Part shown: piece after piece, positions 10,351 through 22,772 of the stretch | Layout of the letters: every line of letters begins with the position of its first letter | How positions within the stretch are numbered: the stretch's first letter is position 1 | NCBI RefSeq assembly: GCF_051020985.1 | Contig: NC_135000.1 | Location: 24,024,784-24,088,783 of the forward strand | Reading direction: 5' to 3' | Source of the DNA: Nomia melanderi | Lineage: Eukaryota > Arthropoda > Insecta > Hymenoptera > Halictidae | DNA: 64,000 nucleotides | Made by a program: the position numbers and the translations under genes | Notes under the pieces: generated by a model | Seen by the model: the letters and a program-made list of their open reading frames with translations, nothing else | What the model was told of the DNA's origin: nothing | The model's database searches: none

Positions 10351-13300
10351 CGCGACACCGCTGTCGACAAGCGTTGCGCGACAGCGAGCTTTACCCTCTT
10401 CCCGTCCCCGGCGACATACGATTTTCGTGGGCCCAGAGGGTGGCTGAAGAACGGGGGAAGACGCGGCAAGGGAAATACGGATGCCGGGAAGCACCGAGCG
10501 CGCCGTGGAAAGTTTTCCTTTATTGTTAGACGCCGCTGCAGAATACACAAACGATAAGGGATTACGCTTTTTCCCCGATGCTTATTTATGGGCCGTGTCT
10601 CTGCTTCGTCTCCGTTCTCGCAGGATCTCTCCGTGCCCCGGCTCTCTTGTTCCACGACGCTTTTTCTCCCGGTTTCCGGCGAAGTACCGGCCCCGGAACT
10701 GGCGATAAGAAGTTTCGGCGATAATGGCGCGCACAGCGATCGCGCCGGCTCCACGGCCGGAGGTTCGGCGATAAATTCTCCCGGCAGGATCCCGAAATCG
10801 ACCGGACGCAATTTTCCGGAACCCATGTACGTCGCGGGCTTAATCCGAGGACGTTGGTGCCAGGCGTGCTTTAATGAATTTCGTGCCGCTACGCGCCGCG
10901 TGGAATTCTTCTCTGGGCCGAGAAGCTGAACGTTGTTTTCGGGAACGTACATTTGTTTAGTGGATGCTGGGAACGTGTAATTTCGTGTGCGGAGAGTACA
11001 CGCTAAATACTTGAGAGAAAATCGCGTTAATTCCAGTTATCCGCGTGTCGATGTGCTTTAATTGTAAATCAGAGAGGAGACAACACCAGCGACGAAGTAC
11101 TTTCCTACGCTCCGAAAGCAGAAAACAAATGTCGTTCATTTACAGGAAACTCTTAATCGAATCTTGAATTCATTCGGAGATAACGCTCGCGTTCGAAACG
11201 GTCCGTAGGAACGGAGAGACCTATTTCCGTTCATTCGACTGACAACGCTTCCGTCGCGACGAAGAACGCAACGCCGGAACCAAAGATAATTAATAGCGAT
11301 CTATAAATGCCGTGTGCCAGTTCGATGTCATTAGTCAGCGAGAAATTGAGATGGACGAGTGCACTCGACGGTTTTCTCGCTCGGCGCGTCGCGGCGGAGG
11401 TGCAGCAGCGGGATATAAAATTGGGGCCACCGTACCGGCGCGACGCGACACCGAGAAATCATACTGGACAGATTATGAATATGACACTCGGCGTGCGCAC
11501 CGGCGAGCCGTGTACGCGTGCAGCTACACGCGATTAAAGCCGGGCGCAGCTTTCGCTGACACACTAACGACATAGATGACATGGCGTATAACGTTCAGCG
11601 TCTCCAATTAACGCGGCAAATGGATTGGATAATTACGAAGATTGGGAAACGAGACGCGTGCCCGGAGAAACTGGACGTAACGCGCGTGCTTCGCCGCTCG
11701 TGTACCGGCGAATTAGGTGAATTAGTATTTTCAACGATCTCGCAGCGGAGAAGCAAACTGGTACGGGGCTTGTGAAATTGCAGATTGTGAAATTATAATT
11801 AAAACGTATCGGAAACACCTCGAAACTTTTCGTCGCGCGACCTGCACGCAAGATTCGTAACGCTGGATGGATAGAAACTCCCGGGAATTTTCTATAACAG
11901 AAAATGAGCTCCGCGACGAGGCGGGACCGCAAATTTTACGACACTGTTTTCCTCATTGCGTTTCAACGGTGATGTACGGTTATTACCGACGAAATAGAAG
12001 ACAAATTTATGATGACGTCGTTAATAGACATTTGAGAATAACCACGGATGAAATATTGCCCGGGTGTCGAAGGAGCACCGCGCGCGGAGAGAAAAATGAG
12101 GCGGAAGCGTATTCGAGTCGAATCGGCCACAAGAGGACCCTAATTCATTTTTGATCGATCCAGGAGATAACGTGGCTTTTTTAGAATCGGCGGAGGGGCC
12201 GGGCAGGAGGAATCCGCGGCGAAACGATCGACGGTATAGGGATTCTAGCAACGACGAGACGCCGCGAAGGAACGCCGGGTGATTTAATACTGAATCATTT
12301 CGCTGGATTACGCGTGTTCCACGTCTAAAAACGGGATAGCCCGTTCGGATGTCACGCGACACAACAGAAATAAAAGGAAGATTTAAGCCCGACGATTCAA
12401 CGGAGATATGAGCGCACGTCCGCTGGAACAAGAGATCGATGAAATATGGAATCAGGTAAAAACGCTGTAAGAAGATTGCGGCTTGTTTTCATTGGATTGA
12501 TTCATCAACCGTTAGGAAAGTAAAGATCGCTCCCCGAGATATATTCGACGGGGAATTCCTTCCTTCCGGGACATGTCTCCGCCTTGTCGATGGGCAAGGA
12601 AGCTCCTCAATATTCTTTTTCCATCGAAAATATTTGCTGACTTAACGAGGGAACCGAACACGCGAAATCGAAGAAACATTTCAAGAAAAATTCCGCAATC
12701 TTTACGGGCATGCGAGAAGATGTCCATTTTTCAGCGTATTGTTGAATCTTCTCGTTTCGAGAAAATGAGAATTCTTAACCGCGAATTGTATCTTTTTTTT
12801 TCTGCTTCTCGAAGGATCACTTTGCTGGATAATCCGGCGAAGGACACGAGTGGTCAACCTGTGGTCGATACTTTCTCCTCGCGGAGGGAAGAAATTTCCG
12901 GGGAGTTCTAATACGCGCAAAGGAAAAGAAAGCGACAAGAAAAGCGGATCCGAAGAAATCTCGATTTTTAGTAAGACCGGCTTAGTCGTTGATAGGATTG
13001 TAGTCCTATGTCGGCCTACCGAAGATATTGCGGATTTTTTCTTTCGCCTTCGGCGTACGTCGAGGCGGGTTAATTGAACTTTTTAATTACGTCACAGTAA
13101 ATTAAGGTTAATTTAACTTGCACTCCGTCCAGTTTCTTAGAAAATTGTAATCCCCGAGAGCGTTATATTCTTTCCATGAAGAACGATACATCTTGTCCAA
13201 CGCATCAGCGACACAGAAAGATCACCCACTTTGTACTCCATATAATCATAAAATAGCCAGGAAAGTGTAAACCACAAAGTTAATCGGCACTCAATATAAT

Positions 13301-14734
13301 TCTCATCAAGCTATCCTTACGCATTAATATTTCCATTTCAAGAATACACAGTTTCCGCCAATTGGCTCCGTTTATTCCGCGAGCCGCGTACATTAGCGGT
13401 ACGGAATTCGCTGACGCGAATTCCACGCGAGTGTTGCAATAACGATTCCATCGCGCGGAGGATAATTAGCGTAGCGATGCATGCGAGGGACGCGTACCGA
13501 GCGCCGAAGGCAGCGAACTCGAACGACACACACCCAAGGAGAAAGAGAGAGACTACGCGCGTAAACGCGAAATAAGAACAGGTTTCCCCGGTGCTCGGCC
13601 GAGGTCGAAAAATGTCTAAACTTCCCTTGGCGCGATTCGCTCACCGCGGGCGGCGCGGCGTGGATAATGTACCGATGAACCAGTTCAAGAAAAGAAGGCA
13701 ACGGTCGGAGCGAGAAACCTGTAGTAATTTCTTAACGGTTCAAGAAATTATGCGCCTTAATTATGCGAGCTCGTGAAACGCGCCGGCGCGGAGGGTCGGG
13801 GGAGAGGAGCGAGGCCGATAGAACGCGAAAAGGGACGGATGGGCGAGGGGGGAAGGCAGCCGGAGAAAGCCCCGAGGTGAGGGAACGCGTTTTAGAAACA
13901 TCGGGGAATGGTTAATTGCTCCGCTCTCCCGGTGTTTGATTATAATTCTTTCGTAGACGTCGAATGGGGATAGAGCGCGTTCCGAAGATCCAGAAAGGCG
14001 AGTCGGGAAAACGCACGCCTGCGTTCCGATGGACGTCGGTTTCCAACGCTTGCGAATAATTATCAGCAATAACTTTTCATTACCGAGACATTGCGGGATA
14101 ATTATAGGGCGAGCTGGTTTTTTGCCAGCCCGTCTACCTACTCGTAATGAATAGTCGCTCGTTACCCCGCTGCGTTACCCTGAAATTACAATCTCGGCGA
14201 ATGTTTTGCGATCTCTCCCGCGAAACACCCTTACCAGAACATCTTTCTGCTCGTACGGTAATCCCTTTTTCCGTTTCATTTACCACGTTGCGAGACATTC
14301 AACATTCGCGTCTCGAATTAATGCAACGGGCGCTACAACGGAAGACGACATCGGGTCCTATCACTTATTCGACTGCTTGAGACGGATAATTGGAAGGGGC
14401 GGTCGCTTTTTCCGGGTCGGATTAAATTAGAAACGACGGGATTAACATTTCAGCCAGGTTTTTAGGATTCTCGCCGGACGTACGCGACGCTGTCCGCGCG
14501 AATGCGCTCGTTGCAGCGGCCCGGAACCCGGGTACTCCCGTAAATAACAGTTTCGCGAGGGTGTCGCGTAACGTCTTCCCGCAACACGGACTCGGTTTCA
14601 GCCGCGTTTTTGCCCGAATGGTGTGGTCGCGAGCTAGCTACGGTCCTCGCGGGTCGGGTACGATCCTTCCCCGGGCGAGCGTGTGTCTTGGCTGCCGGCG
14701 CCGGTTTCTCTTTACTAGTTAATAAACTAACGCC
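10351..14734. other. non-coding DNA, mixed composition
   Basis: No gene is recognised. A 222-codon minus frame (10284-10952) starts at an ATG with a good A-rich context. It is Arg/Pro/Ser/Gly-rich, ends in the pyrimidine tract and shows no domain, so I treat it as chance. 12900-13340 is AT-rich with no feature. A short hairpin (GCTGG, 7-nt loop, CCAGC) lies near 14112-14128. Confidence 0.45.
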
Positions 14735-15310
14735 GCCGAGGCAGAAAGAGGGACAGAGAGCGAGCGTGAAGGGGAGAGGAAGATAGAGAGAGGGAGCCAA
14801 AGGACCCCTCGGTCTGAATGGAAAACTTGTATTAAAGTGCTCGTCGGGGTCGGACCTCGACGAACTTCCGAGCCCCGCCTGAACTTGGCTTCTCACTTTA
14901 TGAAATACAACCCAATGTCCGCAGTGGCTCTTTGCTCGCGGAGAACTCGACTGCCTTCAGAGAGAAGAGGGAACTGGGTGAAGTCCACGTAGATGGAACG
15001 TTCCCGATGAAGAAGCGAGAAGGAGAGGCCGAGAAGGACGGAAGGAAAAGGGAAGAAAGGAAATGAGCGAGAGAGAGGGACGGAAACGTGGGTCGAAATA
15101 GATAGAAGGGGCAAGTGCTTGCCGCACCCGTAGCTCTGAAATCATTTCGTGCTCAGACTTCGAGTAAACTATCTATCTTCGAGTAGTAAATCGACAAACC
15201 CTCCAGAATTCACCGCTCTTTCGACGTACACATCTTCGGATCCGCTCTCTTTTCCGCTGGCTCTCTTTCTTTCTTTGCGCGCCCCCCCCGCCCTCCGCCC
15301 TTCGCTCACC
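14735..15310. other. purine tracts followed by a pyrimidine tract
   Basis: Positions 14735-14806 and 15004-15090 are strongly purine-rich on the plus strand (GAGAGAGGGA-type), and 15230-15310 is strongly pyrimidine-rich, including CCCCCCCC near 15282. This is low-complexity sequence with no coding evidence. Confidence 0.65.
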
Positions 15311-18300
15311 CTTCGCACACACCTTCCGCATAGCTCACGGAGAGTCTCCGTCCGCCTCTCTTGCTCGAAAACGCTCGGTTACTGCAGCCCCCGAATGTCG
15401 CGAGGAGGAAACTGTACGGACACATGCTCGAGTTACTGTCGGAATTTTTCGAGAGAACTTGCCGGTACACAGAAGTGGAAAACTCGAGGAATCGACGAGG
15501 CGGCACGGCCAAATAAAACTCGGGAGATTTCTCGGCGATCGCATAATAATTCCTGCGGATGCCTCCTAACCCTGCTCCTCCCGCGACTTCCGGCCGGGAT
15601 CACTCCGTTTGTTTTTCCGTCTTACCTCGAACGATCGCGGGCATCGCGTACGTGGAACTCTTTGTTTCAGAATCGCTTCGCGTCGAGTTATTATCGCGCG
15701 ATCGTCTAAGTATTATCATTCGTTCGCAACGTGTCTGTTCAACGATTAATTAACGACTTCTGAGGCGTACAGTCTTCTTCAACATAGATATTAATATTTC
15801 TCAAGGTATCTTAGATGGTAATGCTACACCGATTTCGATGGGACGCGCGATCGTTTTCAATCTCTCTCGCAACAAGACGCGCGAGACCGAAAGCACGAGC
15901 AACTAGCAGCATTCCAGCCGCGATCGGAAGCTGCTAGCCGCGAGATACCCATCCCAACGCCGCGCGATCGCTCGCGATCGAACCGACGGAATTCTCATTT
16001 CCGGCGACGTTACCCATAACCGATGGGCTCTTTCTCTCGCGATCGGTCCGCGCCGGCGTTTCATCGACGGGAACAGGCGAGAGGAAGCCGCGGTACGGGT
16101 CTTGAGAATGGCCGGTCGATCTCCGAAATCACTGTGCGGCGTTTTTGTCCAGGCCGACTCCCGTCACGAAGGTTATTACCTTTTCGGATGTTAGATGGAC
16201 GGCGATAAGTTATCGTCGCGGTATAGCCTCCTATCGGGCACTGTCACTGGCCCGTACCAGTAGGATATTGTTTTTAGGCTGCGGTTTTGCCCCGGTGTAC
16301 CCTCCTGGGAAATTGGACCTGAAGCGGGCACGCTGGCAGCGCGCTCGCCGCTCATTTATTACCGTTGCTTTACCTCTGGGTGGCCAAATTTACCAAACGC
16401 TGCGGTCCGAGCTCCGAATGCTTCCCATACAACGCGCCGCGCCGGTTCAACGACGTCATTCGACGGTACACGGTTGAAAACCGAGCGACGAATTGGCACG
16501 TCGCCCGTGATCCCGGTCTATTAGTCAAAAAACGTTTAAAAAATTCCACTGTAACCCGCCCCCGTTACCGTCCCTCCCTCGCCGCCCCTTTCGACCCCGA
16601 CTCGCGCCGGCGATATCCCGCGCCCAGCTCCTAGCGGGCTTTTCAACGCGCGCCACTGTAAATTTGATCGAGTGTCGGTATATTATTGATATCCGGGCCG
16701 CGCCGGTATCGCTATAATTGGATACAATGGCGGTCCTGCGTCCAATGGAAGCGCGATGCAATACGCAACGCTGCGGCCGAATCCCGGGGTGGAAAAAAAA
16801 GCGGAGAAATAATACGGCATAGAAACATTGGCACGCACCGCCGGATGCGCACTTAATTTCAATTTATCCGCGTTATACACCCAATCCTGCCAAACCTGAT
16901 CACACGGTCTATTAGCTCGGAAAAAAATCCGCTCGGGAAACATCGTTCGCTCGTCTGGGCCGCGGAACGCCGGTTTTTCGATGGCAATCGCTATCACCGC
17001 GACCGGGGATTTCCGTGGAAGCGGTGTCGTTATAATTGGACGAATCTCGGGATTCGGCCGAATCGGTTGCGCGGCGGTGGATCTTCGTGGAAGCCGAACC
17101 ATTGCGAAGAGATTCGTCGGCGACACGAATGACGCACGGCGGATCGAGCGCGCCGCGACAGCCGGGAATCAGGTTTGGTTTCCGGAGGGACGGTCGGGCC
17201 GCTTCGGAGATTCTTTCGCGTTTCGAGGAAGTCCTGCAATCATCGCGACACGGAGAGAACATCCGGAAATTAGAGATGCCGGCGAAGATCGCGGCCTTTT
17301 TCAGATACCGTGTCGATGAGTCGGACTGCGCGTGACCGATCGGCGTCGGTGACTAATTTTAAAGCAGAGATATGTGATCATGCCCGAGTACGGAAAAAGG
17401 ACGAGCGCGGTGTCCTCCTGTTGCGTGCCGGCCATTCTCGGAGTTCAGCCCTTTATTCGAGAAATTCAAAGTAGAAAGTAATCTTCGTTCGTTCCGTTGT
17501 AAAGACACTGTTGGATGGTCGGTGCTTTAAATTGTGGAATCGGTGGAACAACGTTTTCTGAACAGTGATTCGTGAATCGTTTCTTTGGAGGCGAATCCTT
17601 TCGCGCAAAATGCGAATTTTATGCGTATCATTTTCGCTGCATAAAGTGGGTATAGGAAATTGTTTAAGACTGTTTCAACGAAATTTTTATATGTATATTT
17701 ATAGAATACGACGATACCTCGATTGAGGTAGAGATTGAGATTATTCGTTTCCTATTAAAATTATGAATTATATGGAAGGTCCGTGAATTGGTGGTACAAC
17801 ACGGGAAAAGGTAAATTTATATTTAAAACATAGATCAAAATGGTAATATGAAATTTTTCATGTAACTCGTTTCACAGTGAAAAAAATTGAGTTCAATTTG
17901 CGAACAGACACTCATACCATTGACTAGGGATTGGGTTGGCGTGTCTGTTCATTACACGCAGATTCTACTGATTGCAATCACGAATACAAATGCAACAGGC
18001 GAAGTAACATCGATTTATTGCGAATTAAACATTCATATAATAGAAACGTTACTGCGTATGCTTAACTTATCTCTTTAAACATACCGTTGTTGAACAGAAT
18101 TCATCTCGCTTTTTATGCTACAACATCCTAGGCAATAAGTACACAAATATTCTAATTATAACTTTTATTTTTAATCGCATTCAAGTGCCACTTAAGCGTT
18201 ACAACGAAATAATATTTTCAATGAAACATTTAGTTGTTCCAAGAACACTTTATCAGTTCTGAAACGAGAACGCGCTTCAAACTTTTGAGTGGATGAATAT

Positions 18301-18371
18301 TCATCCGTTTTCAACCTGTTCCCTGTATATTTCGCTTCACAGGATTGCCAAACCATTAAAAAAAAACAAGC
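15311..18371. other. non-coding DNA, CpG-rich then AT-rich
   Basis: 15311-17470 is CpG-dense. A 13-bp motif occurs twice as CG(C or T)TATAATTGGA, ending at 16722 and 17040, each after a GC-rich stretch; this is a weak direct repeat. 17470-18371 is AT-rich with little CpG. If the minus-strand candidate at 18378-18581 is a first exon, this AT-rich stretch would be its intron, but no following exon was recognised. Confidence 0.45.
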
Positions 18372-18377
18372 ACTTAC

Positions 18378-18581
18378 TTAAGTGTTCTTCTCGTCTATTT
18401 TCAGAAATCGTCGATCGTCTTCATGGAAAAAGTTGAATTTGCTCGAATATCTCATCGCAGAAATATAAATAACTATCCCACCAACCGTGCATATAAAAAC
18501 TGCTAAAAGAAAACAGTACCGCTTAGTTGATGCGTCGGTAAAAAGTTTCTCCCATGGAATACAACGCAGCGGACGTACCAT
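18378..18581 (-). CDS. candidate small single-pass membrane protein or 5' coding exon
   Basis: I do not recognise this protein. It runs 67 codons from an ATG at 18581-18579 to TAA at 18380-18378. Residues 1-21 are polar with net positive charge (MVRPLRC... ending STKR). Residues 22-42 form one hydrophobic segment containing FLLAVFICTVGGIVIYI, and 43-67 are charged (HEDDRRFLKIDEKN). Positive residues sit just before the segment. This is the layout of type II membrane proteins, such as many Golgi glycosyl- and sulfotransferases, whose first exon often encodes tail, anchor and stem. The upstream leader has only one other ATG. GTAAGT follows the TAA directly, a consensus 5' splice site, so the stop may be read only in unspliced RNA if the true frame or boundary differs. 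It could be a microprotein, a first exon, or a chance frame in AT-moderate DNA. Confidence 0.3.
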   Translation of the reverse strand: MVRPLRCIPWEKLFTDASTKRYCFLLAVFICTVGGIVIYISAMRYSSKFNFFHEDDRRFLKIDEKNT

Positions 18582-18870
18582 TCCAAAAGTCGCCGAAAAA
18601 ACGTCCAAATTAATGATCCCCTTCCGCGATTCGCGGCACGCGGATAATACCGAAAGAGACTGTTATCCGATCGAAGCGGACGGATCGAGCGTCGCAATCG
18701 AGCCGCGGGAATATCAATTCGTTTTAAAATATACGCTTACACAGCGCACATTTCGTTACGGCTGTTATATGGTCGTGTGTCGCGCGCTGTCCTCCCGATC
18801 CTCGGTTCCGCGGGGCAAAAAAAAAAAAGATTGAAAAAAAACGTCGAGGAAAAAAAGGAAAAAAGGCGAT
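18582..18870 (-). promoter_or_regulatory. possible leader and promoter of the membrane-protein candidate
   Basis: Upstream of the ATG at 18581, read on the minus strand, about 230 bp contain a single ATG. It opens a four-codon upstream frame ending in TAA (18751-18737). Beyond it lie A-tracts on the plus strand (12 A at 18817-18828, 8 A at 18834-18841, then shorter runs to 18864), which are T-tracts in the candidate's sense. Poly(dA:dT) tracts commonly exclude nucleosomes near promoters. No convincing TATA box or initiator is visible. The region then grades into CpG-dense DNA (18870-19430). The assignment depends wholly on the coding candidate. Confidence 0.2.
18817..18864. repeat. A-tract cluster
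   Basis: Four A-runs of about 12, 8, 7 and 6 bases are separated by short GC-containing spacers. This is low-complexity DNA; without a target-site duplication there is no reason to read it as a retrocopy tail. Confidence 0.85.
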
Positions 18871-19330
18871 AGAAGGTGGCGGTGTCCGTGTCCTGGCGGC
18901 ACTTTCACTCCCGAAATCCCATCCATTTCATCGGCGAATCGACTGCGGATCCGGCACCTACGGCCCGCCGCCGGTACTCGCGTCCGAAAACGTTTTCGAG
19001 TATCGGCGGGGACCGTGTGTACACGCGCAGCCGCACACCAAACAACCGGACCGTGCGCGCGCGAGATCCGCGAGCCCGCGAGACCGCTCGAGCGCTCGCA
19101 GGACGACGCGACACGGCGCGTGTGCTTTCGCTGCTTGTTTTTGCAAATTCCGCATTCCACCGATACCGAATCCGATCAAACGCGCGTGACAAAACGCTCG
19201 GCGTATACCGGCGGAAGAGTGCGGCGGCCCGCGGGGTGTGTGGGTTGGCGGGTACCGGAGGCAGGAGAGATGGTTGAAAAAAGCGCTCGGCCGGATCTTG
19301 TCGACGATCGGGGCTCGGTGACAAATAATC

Positions 19331-19862
19331 GGTCGACAGCGACGATAATCGCCGGCTCCCGCGCGCCTCGGCCGTAGTAAACGTGTGCGCCGCGAGTGTG
19401 TGCGGCTCGGTAATAGCGGCGCACTCGAGCGAGGAGTGAGCCTCTGTAATTTGCGCTCTAATTAGCTACACGATTCTGGGAATTAATTGAACCGAGTGTT
19501 GTCACGGGAAGTATTTATATTAATAGCGTATCGCCGCGCGACAACGCCGGACCACCGGCGACCGAAAACCGTTTCGGTTGACGATCCCGCGGCCGGTTCG
19601 TATATACGGGAATAATTGAAACGGCCCGGGCCGCATAAAAGCGCGATGGAAAAAGGAAGGCGCGCGTTCCCGTTGCCGAATCGGGCACGCGCTGTAATTC
19701 AATTCGGTAATAAATAACCGGTCGACCGGCGATGATAATCAATGACCGATATAGCATTGCGCCGGCTCCGCCGGGGCTACACGGGAGCCTCTGTAATTTG
19801 TGTAGTAATTAGTCCATTCTAGATATTAATTGGGCCGGGTATTGTCGCGGGAAGAATTTATA
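19331..19862. repeat. diverged local duplication, two units
   Basis: Several motifs recur in the same order: GGTCGAC...GATAATC at 19331 and 19720; GCCTCTGTAATTTG at 19440 and 19787, followed in both by TAATTAG; then ATTAATTG; and CGGGAAG plus ATTTATA at 19505 and 19848. Offsets fall from 389 to 347 to 343 bp, so the copies carry indels. By eye the best 75-bp part is roughly three-quarters identical. No coding frame is conserved between the units. Confidence 0.65.
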
Positions 19863-22772
19863 GTGACCACCGGTTCGCATCATAATAACGCTGTAATGGT
19901 GATAATCATCGGTTTAAGGGACCGATCGCGGTACTAATTACTGAACCTGTCAATCCCGCCGCGTGTTACCACCGACCGATATGCGTTGCGTCGCGTTTTA
20001 CGGCTGCGGGCGCGTTAACTTCGTTTGGAGGAACGCCTCCGAGTCGAAAACGCCGGCGATGAACCCGCTCGCCGGCGGAGTGTTTAAGCAGGAAACCCGA
20101 TTGCAAATCCTGGATTTACTAAGCCAACGCGCTCCGGTCCCCGGCCGCGTTCGGGGATTCAAATTTCCTGGCGAACCGACCGCCTTTCCAGAATTCCTTT
20201 TCCGCGTAATCGCGCGAGGTTCCTGTGAAATTAGATTTGATCCGATCGAAGCCGAGCGGCGTCGATTCCGGAGGCGAGCACCGCCAGACGTGTAACTTCG
20301 TTTACACGGAAAACAAACGGAGCGGCGAACTTATTTTCGTCCGTTAAATGTCGGGAAAAACATTCGTGAGTCTAAATCAGAGTTTTCGGAAACCGTTTAC
20401 GAAGAATTCGCCTCGTAAAACCGGGAGGAGGGTTCTCCGTTAACATTGTAACCCCGTCGGCTTCCGTTTTCGTGGCGGTGGAACGAGTCTCTTGATGTAC
20501 AGTGTCTTCGGGACAGTCACCGAACGAAATCCGCATCGGAGTTTCTGCGGCGCGCATTTTCTCACGATTTAAAGGTGTTTATAGAGAGCGGAGGCGAGAA
20601 CGCCGCTCGAAGGCGGACCGAGGCGGGACGGGGCGAGGCGAGACGGTCGTCACGAAGAATTCGCTTTTACGAGATTCCGGCGGAAAGTCCTGAAATCGCG
20701 CGAAATGAACGCGGAGTGCGCGTCGGGCGCAGCCGGAATCTTGTAGATGCATATCAATGCAGCCTGGAATTTTCATTATGGGATCGGGCGATCGCGGGGC
20801 GATCGTCGCGGCGCTCCTGCGCCGACCGGGGAGCAGAGAACCGACCGGATTTCCGTGGCTCAGCTCCCTGCGACCCGTATCGGGATTACGCGTTAGATAG
20901 TGATCGATCGGGAATCATCGGCCCGGCGTGGAGGCTCGCGTACGCGCGCGTAACAAGCCCGACTAATAACCGGAACGCGACCGCAGTGATAACCGGAACG
21001 AAATTATAATAATTCCGGTGAAATTAGCAGGGAGTGCCGCATTAAACTTCGCTGGCCACGTTTATCTCGGAAGATAGGAAAATTTCGCGTGGTAATGCCC
21101 GAAATTATAGCCCGGCGGATTGCGAATTTCGGAAGGCCGACTGTTTGTCCGGATTACAAATGTACCGGGAACCGATTTTCGGGCCGTGACCGCCTGCCGC
21201 GGCGGCGCCTATCAAATCCACCCGCGTTCCGGCGGACCCTTTGTTTTTAACGATCCTCCCGTTTCCTCTTTCGTTCCGTTTACCTCGCCGGAAAGCCGGA
21301 AAATTTTTCCGCGAAAAATCCTGGTTAACGCGTTCCGCCCAGCGGGCGAATTATCCTGATTGGAGAGATTAATTTTACTTTCCGCTGCAACTGCCGCGCG
21401 GCTGCAAGCTCCTCCGACAGTTTTTCGGATTTCCTCGGGCGCCGCGCGCGGGCTTTAGAAGTGTACACGCGAAGTTATAGTTGTCGACGGACATCGTCGG
21501 GTATGTCGGTGTACACGAAATAGTTGCGACTGACGAATTAGATTCCACTAAATTCGGTTGTTGGCCTGTGTGTGAACTATTTCTTTGTATTTGAATTACG
21601 AATACTTTCGGTAAACGGAAGACATATAACGATATTCAGTAAAAAAAGACTGTGCGGTCATCCTACCGTTAACTCGGTTCAAGGTAATACTTCAGGTGAA
21701 GTAAATATCCTGTTGGTAATTGAGTCGAGTGGTAGTCGAGTCTATTTGCATACATTTCTCCGCTAATCGCATATTATCCTCTTAACATTTGTCACAGTAT
21801 CTGCAAGCTATCAATCTACGTCAGCCTTTTAAATAAAACAGAAATATCCCATATCGTGAATGCGGTTAAGCATATTGAAATCATTATTCTAATATTCACT
21901 TCCCCGTGAACGGGAGTTCACGCGAGCTGTGCAGTGTGCATTATTTCTTAATATTCCGCGTAATACTAGACCAAGCTTTAAACCACGTAACAGCGAAGTT
22001 GTTTCGAAAAATCAATAACAAACCGCCGTCGAGGAAAGCACCCTCTTCGTCAAGACGGAGGTGCTGTAATTGGTATTTGGCCAGCGCAAAACAAAGAGAA
22101 ACGAAGATAACGGCGATTCTGCTTACCGTGTTCAAAACGGAGCGCGATGAACACCGGTTACGAATCACCCCTTAAAACACGCGTTAGAATGGTCGTGCTG
22201 CGTGTTTCCGTTTGGATCTACTCAACGTCCGCGCGAACGGCGCGTAACGCGCCAAACGTGAGACTCGAAGAAGTATCGGAAGAAAATATTTGCGTTGCGC
22301 CCGAGCGTGTTCGTTCGAACGGGTCACAGGTTTTCCGCGTAAGTGCAAAACGCTCCCATCCGGCGAACGACGGCGGCGTGAACGTTTCTCTCTTATTTGT
22401 GTCCAGCCAGTGGCGTCAGCAAATCGCCAGGTCCCCTTATCCCCCTGATCCGCCATTATCGCGTCGCTGATAGTTGAATAAGCAGTCCACAGGCGGAATT
22501 TCTAGCAGCCCCGGATTGGTATTTCCCTGGCAAGGCGCAAAGATCGAAAACAATTTTCGGGCGACTATGCCCGGCGTCATGTCGGAAACTCTGACCAACT
22601 TGGCAACCGTTCCGTTTAAACCGTTCCCATTCTGCGTGCTGTCGAACCTTTCGCCAGACGCTTGGCCCGAATACAATTTACCCGTAGCGCATTTTCTCCG
22701 TCGTAAATGTACTCGATATCCCAGGAAATTGTGCCCGATTGCTATGCCCCGGAATTCCATATTGGAAAATAT
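19863..22772. other. non-coding DNA, CpG-rich with an AT-rich interval
   Basis: No gene is recognised. ATAACCGGAACG occurs twice near 20966-21000. 21530-22180 is AT-richer. The minus frame at 21941-22168 has a hydrophobic, signal-like run but begins at GTG after an in-frame stop. From 22440 to 22790 both strands are open (see findings). Confidence 0.45.

Noticed and set aside
10284..10952. 222-codon minus-strand frame with a good ATG context
   Set aside because: It runs into a pyrimidine tract that removes stop codons, is Arg/Pro/Ser/Gly-rich, overlaps several plus frames and has no recognisable domain.
21941..22168. Minus frame with a signal-peptide-like hydrophobic run
   Set aside because: Begins at GTG two codons after an in-frame stop, has no ATG, and a donor-like GTAAGC lies inside it before the hydrophobic run.
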